Origin: Palsa-1447 sp964509885
GTDB lineage: Bacteria; Verrucomicrobiota; Verrucomicrobiia; Opitutales; Opitutaceae
Reading direction: 5' to 3'
NCBI GenBank assembly: GCA_964509885.1
Contig: CAZDZL010000008.1
Location: 1 to 64,000, forward strand
Length of the DNA: 64,000 bases
Positions 17,205 to 24,290 of this stretch are shown here, in pieces. The translations under genes were made by a program, and so were the position numbers. Position 1 is the stretch's first letter. Each line of letters begins with the position of its first letter. The notes under the pieces are model-generated. The model had not been told where the DNA came from, did not search any database, and was given only the letters and a program-made list of their open reading frames with translations.

Positions 17205-17882
17205 CTACGGGCCGGGCGGCGGAGCTGTCGCCTTGAGAGTGCGCGACAGCCGGTACGAATAGAGGCAGGACCAGGCGAAGGAAACCCCGACGAATGCCAG
17301 GAACCCCCTCATCAGGATTTCGCCCCTCAGGAAAAACTGGAGCCCGAGGAACACCAGCGCCCCGGCGACCATGATGCGGCCCGCGTTCCTGTGGGTCGCC
17401 CGCCAGACATCGTCATTGGCCAGGGTCCAGGGGGTCCTCACGCCGATGAAGTAGCTCGGGCGAAACGTCCCCATGTAGTTTCCGAGCACGAGGAATATCA
17501 GGAGCACCGCGTTCAGGGAAAGGGCGGGCATGTTGACACGGTGGCCGAGCGCCTCGGCGCAGATCAGGAGGGATCCGGCTGAGAGAAGGGCCGTCGTGGC
17601 CAGGCGGATGACCCCCACCGTCCTCTCGCTCCACTCCGGGTGCCGGCGCAGCTTCGGGTCCAGCCTGGGGATCCAGCCGAAGACCAGCGCCAGCGCGACA
17701 CTGAGGACGGGGCAGACGAGAAGCCCGGGGAACTTGCCCGCCCATTTGCTGGGACCGGAGTCGTTCCACTGGACCACGACCCTGTCCGGGAACCTACCCC
17801 AGAACGCCGCGAGGACGATGAAGGGTAGGGCCAGGATAACGGCCTGCAGCCAGTTTTCTCTCAGCCAGCGCGGTGTTTGCAT
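17205..17882 (-). CDS. sdpI: SdpI-like integral membrane protein
   Basis: 225 residues with six to seven hydrophobic segments. The N-terminal DUF1648-like part (LPFIVLAAFWGRFPDRVVVQ, then WNDSGPSKWAGK) and the later block LGNYMGTFRPSYFIGVRTPW with ...LANDDVWRATHRNAGR are hallmarks of the SdpI family. In Bacillus SdpI gives immunity to the SdpC toxin and sequesters the SdpR repressor at the membrane. Here no sdpC-like toxin gene is nearby, so a toxin-immunity role is not supported; a membrane signal partner of the adjacent repressor is more likely. The gene begins inside the 3' end of the repressor gene, with an 89-base overlap in another frame. Confidence 0.85.
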   Translation of the reverse strand: MQTPRWLRENWLQAVILALPFIVLAAFWGRFPDRVVVQWNDSGPSKWAGKFPGLLVCPVLSVALALVFGWIPRLDPKLRRHPEWSERTVGVIRLATTALLSAGSLLICAEALGHRVNMPALSLNAVLLIFLVLGNYMGTFRPSYFIGVRTPWTLANDDVWRATHRNAGRIMVAGALVFLGLQFFLRGEILMRGFLAFVGVSFAWSCLYSYRLSRTLKATAPPPGP

Positions 17883-18147
17883 GGGATTTTCGCTTCTCGA
17901 TCAGCCTGACGATCCAGCCGATCGACTCGTCGAGGACCGTCGTCTCCAGGGAATAGACGATGAACTGGCCCCGCCTCACGGCCGAGACCAGTCGCGCCTG
18001 CCGGAGCAGGTCGAGGTGATAGGAGATGCTCGGCTTGCTCATGCTGAACGCTTCCGCGATCTCGCCCGCGCTCATGTCGCGCCTCTTCAGCATCTCGAGG
18101 ATGCTGCGGCGGGTCGGGTCCTGGAGCGCCTTGAAGAGAAGGTCCAT
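17794..18147 (-). CDS. sdpR: ArsR-type autorepressor, SdpR-like
   Basis: 117 residues. Winged helix-turn-helix: FKALQDPTRRSILEMLKRRD, then MSAGEIAEAFSMSKPSISYH for the DNA-reading helix, then QFIVYSLETTVLDESIGWIV. No ArsR metal-binding cysteine motif is present, consistent with the SdpR subgroup, which answers to its membrane partner rather than to metal. The conserved fold ends near residue 90; the last 27 residues, basic and low-complexity, are encoded by DNA that also encodes the SdpI N-terminus. A perfect palindrome lies 8 bases upstream of the start codon and is the likely autoregulatory operator. Confidence 0.88.
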   Translation of the reverse strand: MDLLFKALQDPTRRSILEMLKRRDMSAGEIAEAFSMSKPSISYHLDLLRQARLVSAVRRGQFIVYSLETTVLDESIGWIVRLIEKRKSHANTALAERKLAAGRYPGPTLHRPRGVLG

Positions 18148-18154
18148 CGAGCGG

Positions 18155-18178
18155 TTAGATGATTAGACAATCATCTAA
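18155..18178. promoter_or_regulatory. Palindromic operator upstream of sdpR
   Basis: Perfect 10-bp inverted repeat TTAGATGATT / AATCATCTAA with the 4-base spacer AGAC, in an otherwise G+C-rich region, 8-31 bases upstream of the sdpR ATG. Size and symmetry fit an ArsR-family dimer. It is also about 43 bases upstream of the divergent acetyltransferase start, so it may influence that gene as well. Confidence 0.8.
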
Positions 18179-18220
18179 ATAAAGTCAACCGCCAAATCAC
18201 CCGGGGCCCCCGGCGGACTA

Positions 18221-18781
18221 TTGCCTGCCGTCCCGCGATCCGTCAGAAATCCTGCGTTGAACATCGAGAACCTGCCGCAACCGGTTCCCGCCGCCGACTT
18301 GGCGGGGCTCTGCGCCATCCTGCGGGACTGCGTCCGGGCGGGGGTCTCGATCGGCTTCGTCGATCCCCTGGCGCCCGGCGAGATCGAGGCCTACTGGCGC
18401 AGGGTCGCCGGAGAGGCCGCGGCCGGGACCCGGCAGATCCTCGTCGCGCGCGAGGACGCCGGGGGGCCGGTAATCGGGAGCGCGCAGCTGGCCTTCGAGT
18501 CCAAGGCCAACGGCCGGCACCGCGCCGAGGTCCAGAAGGTGATCGTGTCCGCCGCCCATCGCAGGCGGGGGATCGCCGCGGCGCTCATGTCCGCCGTGGA
18601 GGCAGCGGCGCGCGCCCGGGGGCTCACCCTCCTGTTCCTCGACACGACCGACGGGCCGAAGGGCGCCCGTAAATTCTACGACGCCGTCGGGTACGCCTAC
18701 GTCGGCGGCATCCCCGGCTACGCGGTCGACCCGGACGGCACGCCGGAGAAGAACGCCATCTACTACAAGGCCCTCGCGTGA
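18221..18781 (+). CDS. GNAT-family N-acetyltransferase
   Basis: 186 residues. The GNAT core includes VIGSAQLAFES (beta-4 area), the acetyl-CoA-binding loop VSAAHRRRGIAAALMSAVEA (R/Q-x-x-G-x-G/A type) and the C-terminal strand LTLLFLDTTDGPKGARKFYD, then AVGYAYVGGIPGYA. Substrate cannot be told; the sequence resembles acetyltransferases that act on small amines or antibiotics. The start is TTG at 18221 or TTG at 18257; the latter removes 12 residues not needed by the fold. Its stop overlaps the next start (GTGA), so the two are translationally coupled. Confidence 0.85.
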   Translation: MPAVPRSVRNPALNIENLPQPVPAADLAGLCAILRDCVRAGVSIGFVDPLAPGEIEAYWRRVAGEAAAGTRQILVAREDAGGPVIGSAQLAFESKANGRHRAEVQKVIVSAAHRRRGIAAALMSAVEAAARARGLTLLFLDTTDGPKGARKFYDAVGYAYVGGIPGYAVDPDGTPEKNAIYYKALA

Positions 18782-19530
18782 GCGACGAGCGGCAGCAGGA
18801 CTGGTTCGGTCAGTTTGCTCCCTCGCCCGGGGTGCACCTGCCGCCGCCGCCGGCGGGCGGCGGGCCGCGCGACCCGGTCGTGTTCCGGCGCAGCGCGAAC
18901 GCCCGCAACTACCGGCTCTCGCTCAGCCGGGACGGCGTCGCCACGGCGACCATCCCGGCGCGGGGGTCGATGAGGGAGGCCCAGCGCTTCGTGGAGCTGA
19001 ACCGCGAGTGGCTGGCCCGGGCGAGGGAGAGGCAGAGGACGAGGCCTAGGGCCGCCGGGGTGTGGACGGTCGGCACGGTGGTCCTCTGGCGCGGGGAATT
19101 CGCGGAGGTTCGCCCCGAACCGGCCGAGAGGCCCTCCGTGCGCCTCGGGGCCGACGTCTTCCGGGTCCCGCGGCTCGAAGGCGACCTGCGGGCGGTCCTC
19201 GAGGCGCGCTTCCTGCGGCTCGCGAAGGTCGAGCTGCCCGCCCGCGCCTGGGAGCTGGCCGCCCACACGAGGATGAACGTGACGCGCGTGTCGGTGCGGG
19301 ACCAGCGCTCCCGATGGGGCTCGTGCACGGCCGCGGGGGTCGTCTCGCTCAACTGGCGCCTCGTCCTGACGCCGGGCTCCGTGCGCGACTACATCATCCA
19401 CCACGAGCTCATGCACCTTCGGGAGATGAACCACTCGGCGCGGTTCTGGGCCTGCGTGGAGGAGGTATGCCCCGGCTGGCGCGAGGCCGAGGCGTGGATC
19501 AAGCGAAACGGGGGGTACGCGGGACTTTGA
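18778..19530 (+). CDS. YgjP/SprT-like zinc metallopeptidase (DUF45)
   Basis: 250 residues. The C-terminal half is the DUF45/YgjP metallopeptidase domain: RVSVRDQRSRWGSCTAAG (the characteristic SRWGSC block), LNWRLVLTPG, then the zinc motif HELMH at residues 209-213 and the third ligand region MNHSARFW. Such proteins sit in M48-related families and often accompany DNA repair or restriction genes, though the cellular substrate is unknown. GTG start in a GTGA overlap with the acetyltransferase gene. Confidence 0.9.
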   Translation: MSDERQQDWFGQFAPSPGVHLPPPPAGGGPRDPVVFRRSANARNYRLSLSRDGVATATIPARGSMREAQRFVELNREWLARARERQRTRPRAAGVWTVGTVVLWRGEFAEVRPEPAERPSVRLGADVFRVPRLEGDLRAVLEARFLRLAKVELPARAWELAAHTRMNVTRVSVRDQRSRWGSCTAAGVVSLNWRLVLTPGSVRDYIIHHELMHLREMNHSARFWACVEEVCPGWREAEAWIKRNGGYAGL

Positions 19531-19570
19531 CGGAACGAAGGCGCGGGGGCTTTGTCGCAGAGGCGAGCCC

Positions 19571-19804
19571 ATGACCCGCAAGAAGGAACACAACCCCGCC
19601 CGCGGGCCCGCGGCCGCCCGTCGGCTGTCCTCTGCGGCCGGCAAGGGGCGCCGCATCGTGCGCACCCTCGCGAAGAGCACGCTCCTCGCCGCGGGAATCG
19701 CGGTGACGCACCTCGGCGTGGCCGAGGTCGACTCGAGGTTCAAGCTCTTCGACCGGACGCTCGTGGACCGGCTGCAGGCGCCGATCACCCGCTACCACGA
19801 GTAA
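19571..19804 (+). CDS. Small membrane-associated hypothetical protein
   Basis: 77 residues: a basic N-terminus (MTRKKEHNPARGP...RRLSS), one short hydrophobic segment (STLLAAGIAVTHLGVA) and the tail VDSRFKLFDRTLVDRLQAPI. No family recognised. Support for it being real is positional: it fills the space between the metallopeptidase gene and a convergent gene whose stop lies only 2 bases away, and its composition is gene-like. It could be a small inner-membrane protein. Not proven. Confidence 0.5.
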   Translation: MTRKKEHNPARGPAAARRLSSAAGKGRRIVRTLAKSTLLAAGIAVTHLGVAEVDSRFKLFDRTLVDRLQAPITRYHE

Positions 19805-19806
19805 GG

Positions 19807-20340
19807 TCAGTGGAAGTCGACCAGCTCGACGTCGAAGACCAGCGTTGCGCGCGGGGGGATCACGGGCGGGCTGCCCGCGTCGCCGTAGCCCAGCCAGTAG
19901 GGGATGATGAGGGTGCGCTTCGCGCCCTTCCTCATGGCGAGGAAGGCCTCGTCCCATCCCTTGATCACGGGGCTGACGCCCACCTGGAACCTGAAGGGCC
20001 CCCCGTGCGCCCTGGAGCTGTCGAAGGGCGTCCCGTCGAGGAGCCGGCCGGAGTAGTTGGCCACGATCGTGTCGCCGACCCGCGGGGTCGCCGTGCCGGT
20101 CCCGGGGTCCAGGTTGATGTACATGAGGCCCGACTTCGTCGTGTATGCCGTCGGGAAATCCTTTCGTATCCGGGACGCGTCCTCGGTCGAGAGCTGCGGG
20201 GAGGTCTCCGCCATCGAGGCCCTCATCGCGCTGTTGATCGGCTCCTCGGGGTGCCGGCTGGCCAGCATCCCGGAGCGCACGACGAGCGCCAGGGTCAGGA
20301 GGGCGACGCCCAGGAGGAGAAGGTAGAGGGGGCTCCGCAT
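19807..20340 (-). CDS. FKBP-type peptidyl-prolyl cis-trans isomerase, membrane-anchored
   Basis: 177 residues. N-terminal signal anchor (MRSPLYLLLLGVALLTLALV), a linker, then an FKBP domain at about 65-177: GLMYINLDPGTG, GDTIVANYSGRLLDGTPFDS, FQVGVSPVIKGWDEAFLAMR, KRTLIIPYWLGYG, IPPRATLVFDVELVDF. The active-site pocket residues are conserved. It should be a periplasmic, inner-membrane-tethered folding catalyst. The ATG at 20340 is the natural start because it opens the signal anchor; the longer upstream frame runs into the divergent ABC gene. Confidence 0.92.
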   Translation of the reverse strand: MRSPLYLLLLGVALLTLALVVRSGMLASRHPEEPINSAMRASMAETSPQLSTEDASRIRKDFPTAYTTKSGLMYINLDPGTGTATPRVGDTIVANYSGRLLDGTPFDSSRAHGGPFRFQVGVSPVIKGWDEAFLAMRKGAKRTLIIPYWLGYGDAGSPPVIPPRATLVFDVELVDFH

Positions 20341-20443
20341 GGTGGCGTGGCTGCACCAAAGGCACCCTGCGGGGGATGGCAACACGCCTTTTTCGGCAAA
20401 AGACATGTTGCCTTCGTCCCGGCGGTGGCTTTCACAAGCGGCG

Positions 20444-21406
20444 ATGCCCAGCTCCCCCGCCCCATCCGAAGACAGCGGGTCGGCGGCCGTCGAGGTAAGG
20501 TCGCTTTCCAAGAACTACGGCAAGGTCGAGGCGCTCAAGGGCATCGACCTCACCGTCGGCAGGGGGGAGATGTTCGCGCTCCTGGGGCCCAACGGCGCGG
20601 GCAAGACCACGCTCTTCTCGATCCTCGCGACCCTGCGCGCGCCCACGGGGGGCGCCGCCCGGGTGCTCGGGATGGACGTGGTCACCCACCGAGACGCCAT
20701 CCGCCGCCAGATGGGGATCGTCTTCCAGGAGCCCGCGATCGAGCAGCGCCTGAGCGGCCGCGACAACCTGATGCTGATGGGACTGCTCTACGGGCACACG
20801 ATGTCCTCCGCGAAGAAGCGCGCCTCCGAGATCCTCGCCCAGCTCGGCATCGCCGACGTCGCCGACCGCCTCGCGAAGACCCTGTCGGGCGGCCAGCGCA
20901 GGAAGCTCGAGCTCGCCCGCGCGCTCGTCACGGATCCGCGCGTCCTTTTCCTCGATGAGGCCACGCTTGGCCTCGACGTCGACGCACGCCGGATGTTCTG
21001 GGGGCAGATACGGGGCCTGGCCGACGAGGGCCGAACCGTCTTCTTCACGACCCACTACATGGAGGAGGCCGAGGTCGCCGACAGGATCGCGCTCATCGAC
21101 TCGGGCCGGATCGTGGCCCTCGGCACGCCTGCCGAGCTCAAGGCCCGCGTCGGCGGCGGCGTCGTGACCCTGAAAACGGACAACGACCCCCAGGCCCGCG
21201 CCTGGCTCAGGGAGAGGGGCTTCGCCGTGGAGGAGGGGGGCCAGCGGATCACGCTCGTCCACGCCGACCCGGCCGCGATCCTCCCGGACCTGCTGCGCAA
21301 CCTGCCCGTGCGGGTAGAGAGGGCGGAGGTCCACGAGCCGAGCCTTGAGGACGTGTTCCTCAAGCTGACGGGCCGCGGGCTCGAGGGGGGAGGGGGCAAG
21401 CCATGA
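20444..21406 (+). CDS. ABC-2-type exporter ATP-binding protein
   Basis: 320 residues. Walker A LLGPNGAGKTTLFSILATL, Q-loop GIVFQEPAIEQRLSG, ABC signature TLSGGQRRKLELARALV, Walker B VLFLDEATLGLDVDAR and H-loop FFTTHYMEEAEVA. The C-terminal 80 residues match the DrrA/NodI-type extension of drug and polysaccharide exporters. It makes an operon with the permease gene that starts inside its last codons. Likely role is ATP-driven export of a hydrophobic compound or surface polymer. The ATG at 20444 was chosen; an earlier frame start lacks family similarity. Confidence 0.92.
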   Translation: MPSSPAPSEDSGSAAVEVRSLSKNYGKVEALKGIDLTVGRGEMFALLGPNGAGKTTLFSILATLRAPTGGAARVLGMDVVTHRDAIRRQMGIVFQEPAIEQRLSGRDNLMLMGLLYGHTMSSAKKRASEILAQLGIADVADRLAKTLSGGQRRKLELARALVTDPRVLFLDEATLGLDVDARRMFWGQIRGLADEGRTVFFTTHYMEEAEVADRIALIDSGRIVALGTPAELKARVGGGVVTLKTDNDPQARAWLRERGFAVEEGGQRITLVHADPAAILPDLLRNLPVRVERAEVHEPSLEDVFLKLTGRGLEGGGGKP

Positions 21407-22185
21407 TGCGGGCCATCTTCGCCATCGTCATCCTGGACCTGAAGCGGTTCTGGCTGGACCGCGCTCGGCTTGTCGCCGGCCTGATCCAGCCCCTCCTGTA
21501 CCTCTTCGTCCTCGGCGCCGGCATCGGCGCCAGCGCCAAGATGGGAGGCGGCGACTACCGGCGCTTCATCTTCCCCGGGACGATGGGGCTGTCGCTGCTC
21601 TTCTCGGCGACCTTCGCCGCGATCACGATCGTCTTCGACAGGCAGATCGGGTTCTTCAAGGCGGTCCTCGTGGCGCCGGTCCCGCGCTCCGCGATCGCGT
21701 TCGGCAAGATCATCGCCGGCGCCCTGCAGTCGTTCGCCCAGGGGGTCATCCTGCTGCCCTTCGCCCCCCTTGCGGGCGCCTCGCTGGACCTGGTGCAGGG
21801 GATGGAGATGGTCGGAGCCATGGCGCTGGCCTCGCTCACGTTCTCCGCGATAGGCGTCGGCTTCGCCTGCCGCTTCAACTCGACGACGGTCTTCCCGATC
21901 GTGAGCAACGCCGTCCTTCTGCCGATGTTCTTCCTCTCGGGCGGCCTGTACCCGCTCATGGCGGCTCCCCACTGGATGCAGGTCGCGGCGCACCTCGACC
22001 CCGTCGCCTACGCGGTCGACCTGATGCGCGGGGCGGTGCTCGGGATCCACTTCTTCCCCGTATGGCTGTCGCTCGCCGCGCTCGCGCTCACGATAACCGC
22101 CCTCGCCTGGGCCGCCGTGAGGGTCTTCAACCGGGGCGAGGATGACTCTAGCCTGGGCGCGACGAACTTCAACTGGAGGCGCTAG
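21403..22185 (+). CDS. ABC-2-type exporter permease
   Basis: 260 residues with six membrane segments, typical of the ABC-2 (DrrB/NodJ) permease family: LVAGLIQPLLYLFVLGAGIG, YRRFIFPGTMGLSLLFSATF, VFDRQIGFFKAVLVAPVPRS and NAVLLPMFFLSGGLYPLMAA (the conserved FFLSG motif). It overlaps the ATPase stop by 4 bases (ATGA), so the two subunits are made together. Transport substrate unknown. Confidence 0.92.
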   Translation: MMRAIFAIVILDLKRFWLDRARLVAGLIQPLLYLFVLGAGIGASAKMGGGDYRRFIFPGTMGLSLLFSATFAAITIVFDRQIGFFKAVLVAPVPRSAIAFGKIIAGALQSFAQGVILLPFAPLAGASLDLVQGMEMVGAMALASLTFSAIGVGFACRFNSTTVFPIVSNAVLLPMFFLSGGLYPLMAAPHWMQVAAHLDPVAYAVDLMRGAVLGIHFFPVWLSLAALALTITALAWAAVRVFNRGEDDSSLGATNFNWRR

Positions 22186-22197
22186 CCGGCCCCCGGG

Positions 22198-22554
22198 TCA
22201 CATGTGGTAGGTGATGGTCCGCGTGCCGCCGACCCCGTTGACGGTGATCGTCGTCGCCTGGGTGAAGGCGGTGGGGTAGGACTCGCTGGCGACGGAGTTG
22301 AGGACCTTGATGTACTGGGTCGGCCCCACCAGGTCGCCCACGGCGGCGGTCGAGACGCCGGACTCGAGGAAGTACTGGTCCGCCGCGGCCGAGAGCTGCC
22401 GGGCGTTGTTCAGGACGGCCTTGTCCTGGGAAGCGTTCGTCACCCGCTTGAATGCAGGGATCGCCATCGTGGCCAGGAGGCCAATGATGACGACCACTAT
22501 CATTATCTCAACGAGGGTAAACCCCCGTGAAGCGGCACGGGATGATAACTTCAT
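22198..22554 (-). CDS. Type IV pilin / type II secretion pseudopilin-like protein
   Basis: 118 residues. Prepilin leader MKLSSRAASRG followed by the class III cleavage and methylation motif GFTLVEIMIVVVIIGLLATM and the N-terminal hydrophobic helix. A short globular part follows (DQYFLESGVSTAAVGDLVG) of the kind found in the DUF1559-like and verrucomicrobial pilins. No secretion-ATPase genes are nearby, so it is an orphan pilin gene relying on a distant assembly machine. The ATG at 22554 fits the leader length. An A+T-rich stretch upstream may contain its promoter. Confidence 0.9.
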   Translation of the reverse strand: MKLSSRAASRGFTLVEIMIVVVIIGLLATMAIPAFKRVTNASQDKAVLNNARQLSAAADQYFLESGVSTAAVGDLVGPTQYIKVLNSVASESYPTAFTQATTITVNGVGGTRTITYHM

Positions 22555-22767
22555 GATGTATAGCCGCGCTTGTCGGCCGTATAAGATATGCCATTTCCGG
22601 GCTCCAAAGGCACGCGGAGAGCACACGAGGATGGAACAAATTGGGAAAAATTTGTAAAAAACGAAACCGGGTAAGGGGGGTGTTTTGAGGGCATTCCCAG
22701 CGCTCACTGACAGTACTAGGGGGTCATGGATTCACTCCGCAATCAGAAAAGATGCGTAAGTATTTTT

Positions 22768-23904
22768 TTATGAAGACGTTTCGATCAGTAATTCATCCAG
22801 GATGGAATCGACGTTGATCTTCAATTTTTGGCCCGGTATTTGTAAAAAATTTGGTAAAGTTGCTTTCGTCTGGTCGGTGTATTTGGCCTCCCGTCCACGA
22901 GCATTTGTAAAAAACATGTCTAAACTGACCTCGTTTGAGGAGTTTTTTGCCGATTCCTTAGATCCTGATGGGGATTTTGTGAGCTTTCCGGCGAGCGCCT
23001 TTCCGAGGCTCAGGCTCCATTTCCCGGTGTCCGCAAAGTAGACGGCGAGCACGCCGCTGTCCCCGAGCTTGAGCGAGCGCGCGAGCTTGTCGGTGAACGC
23101 CTGGGGCGTGTCGCCGGCCGAGGCCGGCGCGAACTTTGCGAACACCCTTGCGTATATTCGCAACCCAGTTGCGCGTTCAAAGTTGGCCAGCTTGTAGTTG
23201 AAGTTGAGCGCGCGCGGCGGGTCGGCCGGCAGGAGCTTGTCGGGGTCGTCAAAATGGGCCCTGGGACCCGGCTCCTTCTCGGCCTGGTACCTGTTCGCCT
23301 TTGCAAGAAGCGCGTCGAAGGAGGCCTGGTCGGCCCGGAATGCCTTCGCTGCCGCCCCGATGCGCAGGACCTTCACGCGCATAACGTCGTCCTGGACGAC
23401 CTTCGCGGGGACGTCCGCGCCGCGCACGGTGCGGCCGAACACGGAATGCAGGTAGTTGAGGCGCTCGACCGGCGCGAGCGTGATGAAGAACTGAGAGCCG
23501 TTCGTGTCGGGCCCGTCATTGGCCATCGACAGGACGCCGGCCGAGCTGTTTCCGAGCGCCGGCGAGAACTCGTCGGGAAACTCGTAGCCGGGGCCGCCCT
23601 CGCCGGTCCCGAGCGGGTCGCCGCCCTGGATGACGAATCCCGGGACGACGCGGTGGAACTTCAGGCCGTCGAAGAAGGGCTTCCGGGGCCCGGGCCCGAG
23701 CGTGCCCTCCGCCAGGCCCACGAAGTTGGTGACGGTCAGGGGCGCCCGCACGTACTCGAGCTCGCAGGTGATCACGCCCCTGGGGGTCGTGATCTCGGCG
23801 TACAGGCCCTTGGGAAGGGCGGCGTCCTCGCCAAACGCGCCTAGGGGCAGCAGCGACAGGGCCGCCAGCCGCCTCAGGTCAGGAATGAGCAGATGTAGTG
23901 GCAA
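22768..23904 (-). CDS. Exported cyclophilin-type peptidyl-prolyl isomerase with a TPM-like C-terminal domain
   Basis: 378 residues. Signal peptide (RRLAALSLLPLGAFGED). Cyclophilin domain at about 35-185: ITTPRGVITCELEYVRAPLT, FFDGLKFHRVVPGFVIQGGD, GVLSMANDGPDTNGSQFFIT, LNYLHSVFGRTVRG, carrying the usual catalytic Arg and Gln-Phe-Phe. Residues about 215-305 look TPM-like (LNFNYKLANFERATGLRIYA, LKLGDSGVLAVYFADTGKWS), with a basic Ser/Lys-rich tail afterwards. The fold assignment of the second domain is tentative. The 3' quarter of the gene is markedly A+T-rich. It overlaps the ppnP stop by 31 bases. Confidence 0.85.
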   Translation of the reverse strand: MPLHLLIPDLRRLAALSLLPLGAFGEDAALPKGLYAEITTPRGVITCELEYVRAPLTVTNFVGLAEGTLGPGPRKPFFDGLKFHRVVPGFVIQGGDPLGTGEGGPGYEFPDEFSPALGNSSAGVLSMANDGPDTNGSQFFITLAPVERLNYLHSVFGRTVRGADVPAKVVQDDVMRVKVLRIGAAAKAFRADQASFDALLAKANRYQAEKEPGPRAHFDDPDKLLPADPPRALNFNYKLANFERATGLRIYARVFAKFAPASAGDTPQAFTDKLARSLKLGDSGVLAVYFADTGKWSLSLGKALAGKLTKSPSGSKESAKNSSNEVSLDMFFTNARGREAKYTDQTKATLPNFLQIPGQKLKINVDSILDELLIETSS

Positions 23905-24203
23905 AGGCCGCGTTCAACCTCGATCTGGAAGCCGCTTTTCCCGGGGACCTCGAACTGCGAGCCCGCCGCTTGGACGCTCGTCTCGGTCGCGCCGTCGATC
24001 CTGACCCGGCACGCCCCGTCCACGATCTCCATCCTCTCCGGGGCGCCCGTGCTGAAATGAAACGATCCCGGCCGAATCAGCCCCACCGTCTTCTTCTCAC
24101 CCCCGGGCAGGAGAAGCGTGTAGCTGACCACGTTGCCGTCAAAATAGACGTTGGCCTTGGTCACGACGGAGACTCCGTTGAACTGTGTGGCGACGTCGGG
24201 CAT
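23874..24203 (-). CDS. ppnP: Pyrimidine/purine nucleoside phosphorylase PpnP (DUF1255)
   Basis: 109 residues forming a single small cupin. Recognisable blocks are FNGVSVVTKANVYFDGNVVS, VGLIRPGSFHFSTGAPERME, VRIDGATETSVQAAGSQFEV and PGKSGFQIEVERGLCHYICS; the FSTGAPE and GSQFEVPGKS segments match E. coli PpnP. The enzyme phosphorolyses several purine and pyrimidine nucleosides, feeding salvage. The ATG at 24203 gives the family's length. It is followed with a 31-base overlap by the cyclophilin gene. Confidence 0.9.
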   Translation of the reverse strand: MPDVATQFNGVSVVTKANVYFDGNVVSYTLLLPGGEKKTVGLIRPGSFHFSTGAPERMEIVDGACRVRIDGATETSVQAAGSQFEVPGKSGFQIEVERGLCHYICSFLT

Positions 24204-24290
24204 TCGTTGGGAAATCTCCCGCGATTCTAAGGGTGCCGGCCTGCGCGGCAACACACTTTTTTGCCGGAAGAGCGGAGGCAACCGCCCCGG

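Noticed and set aside
17205..18147. A full sdp toxin-immunity locus
   Set aside because: Only the repressor and membrane protein are present; no sdpA, sdpB or sdpC-like gene on either side.
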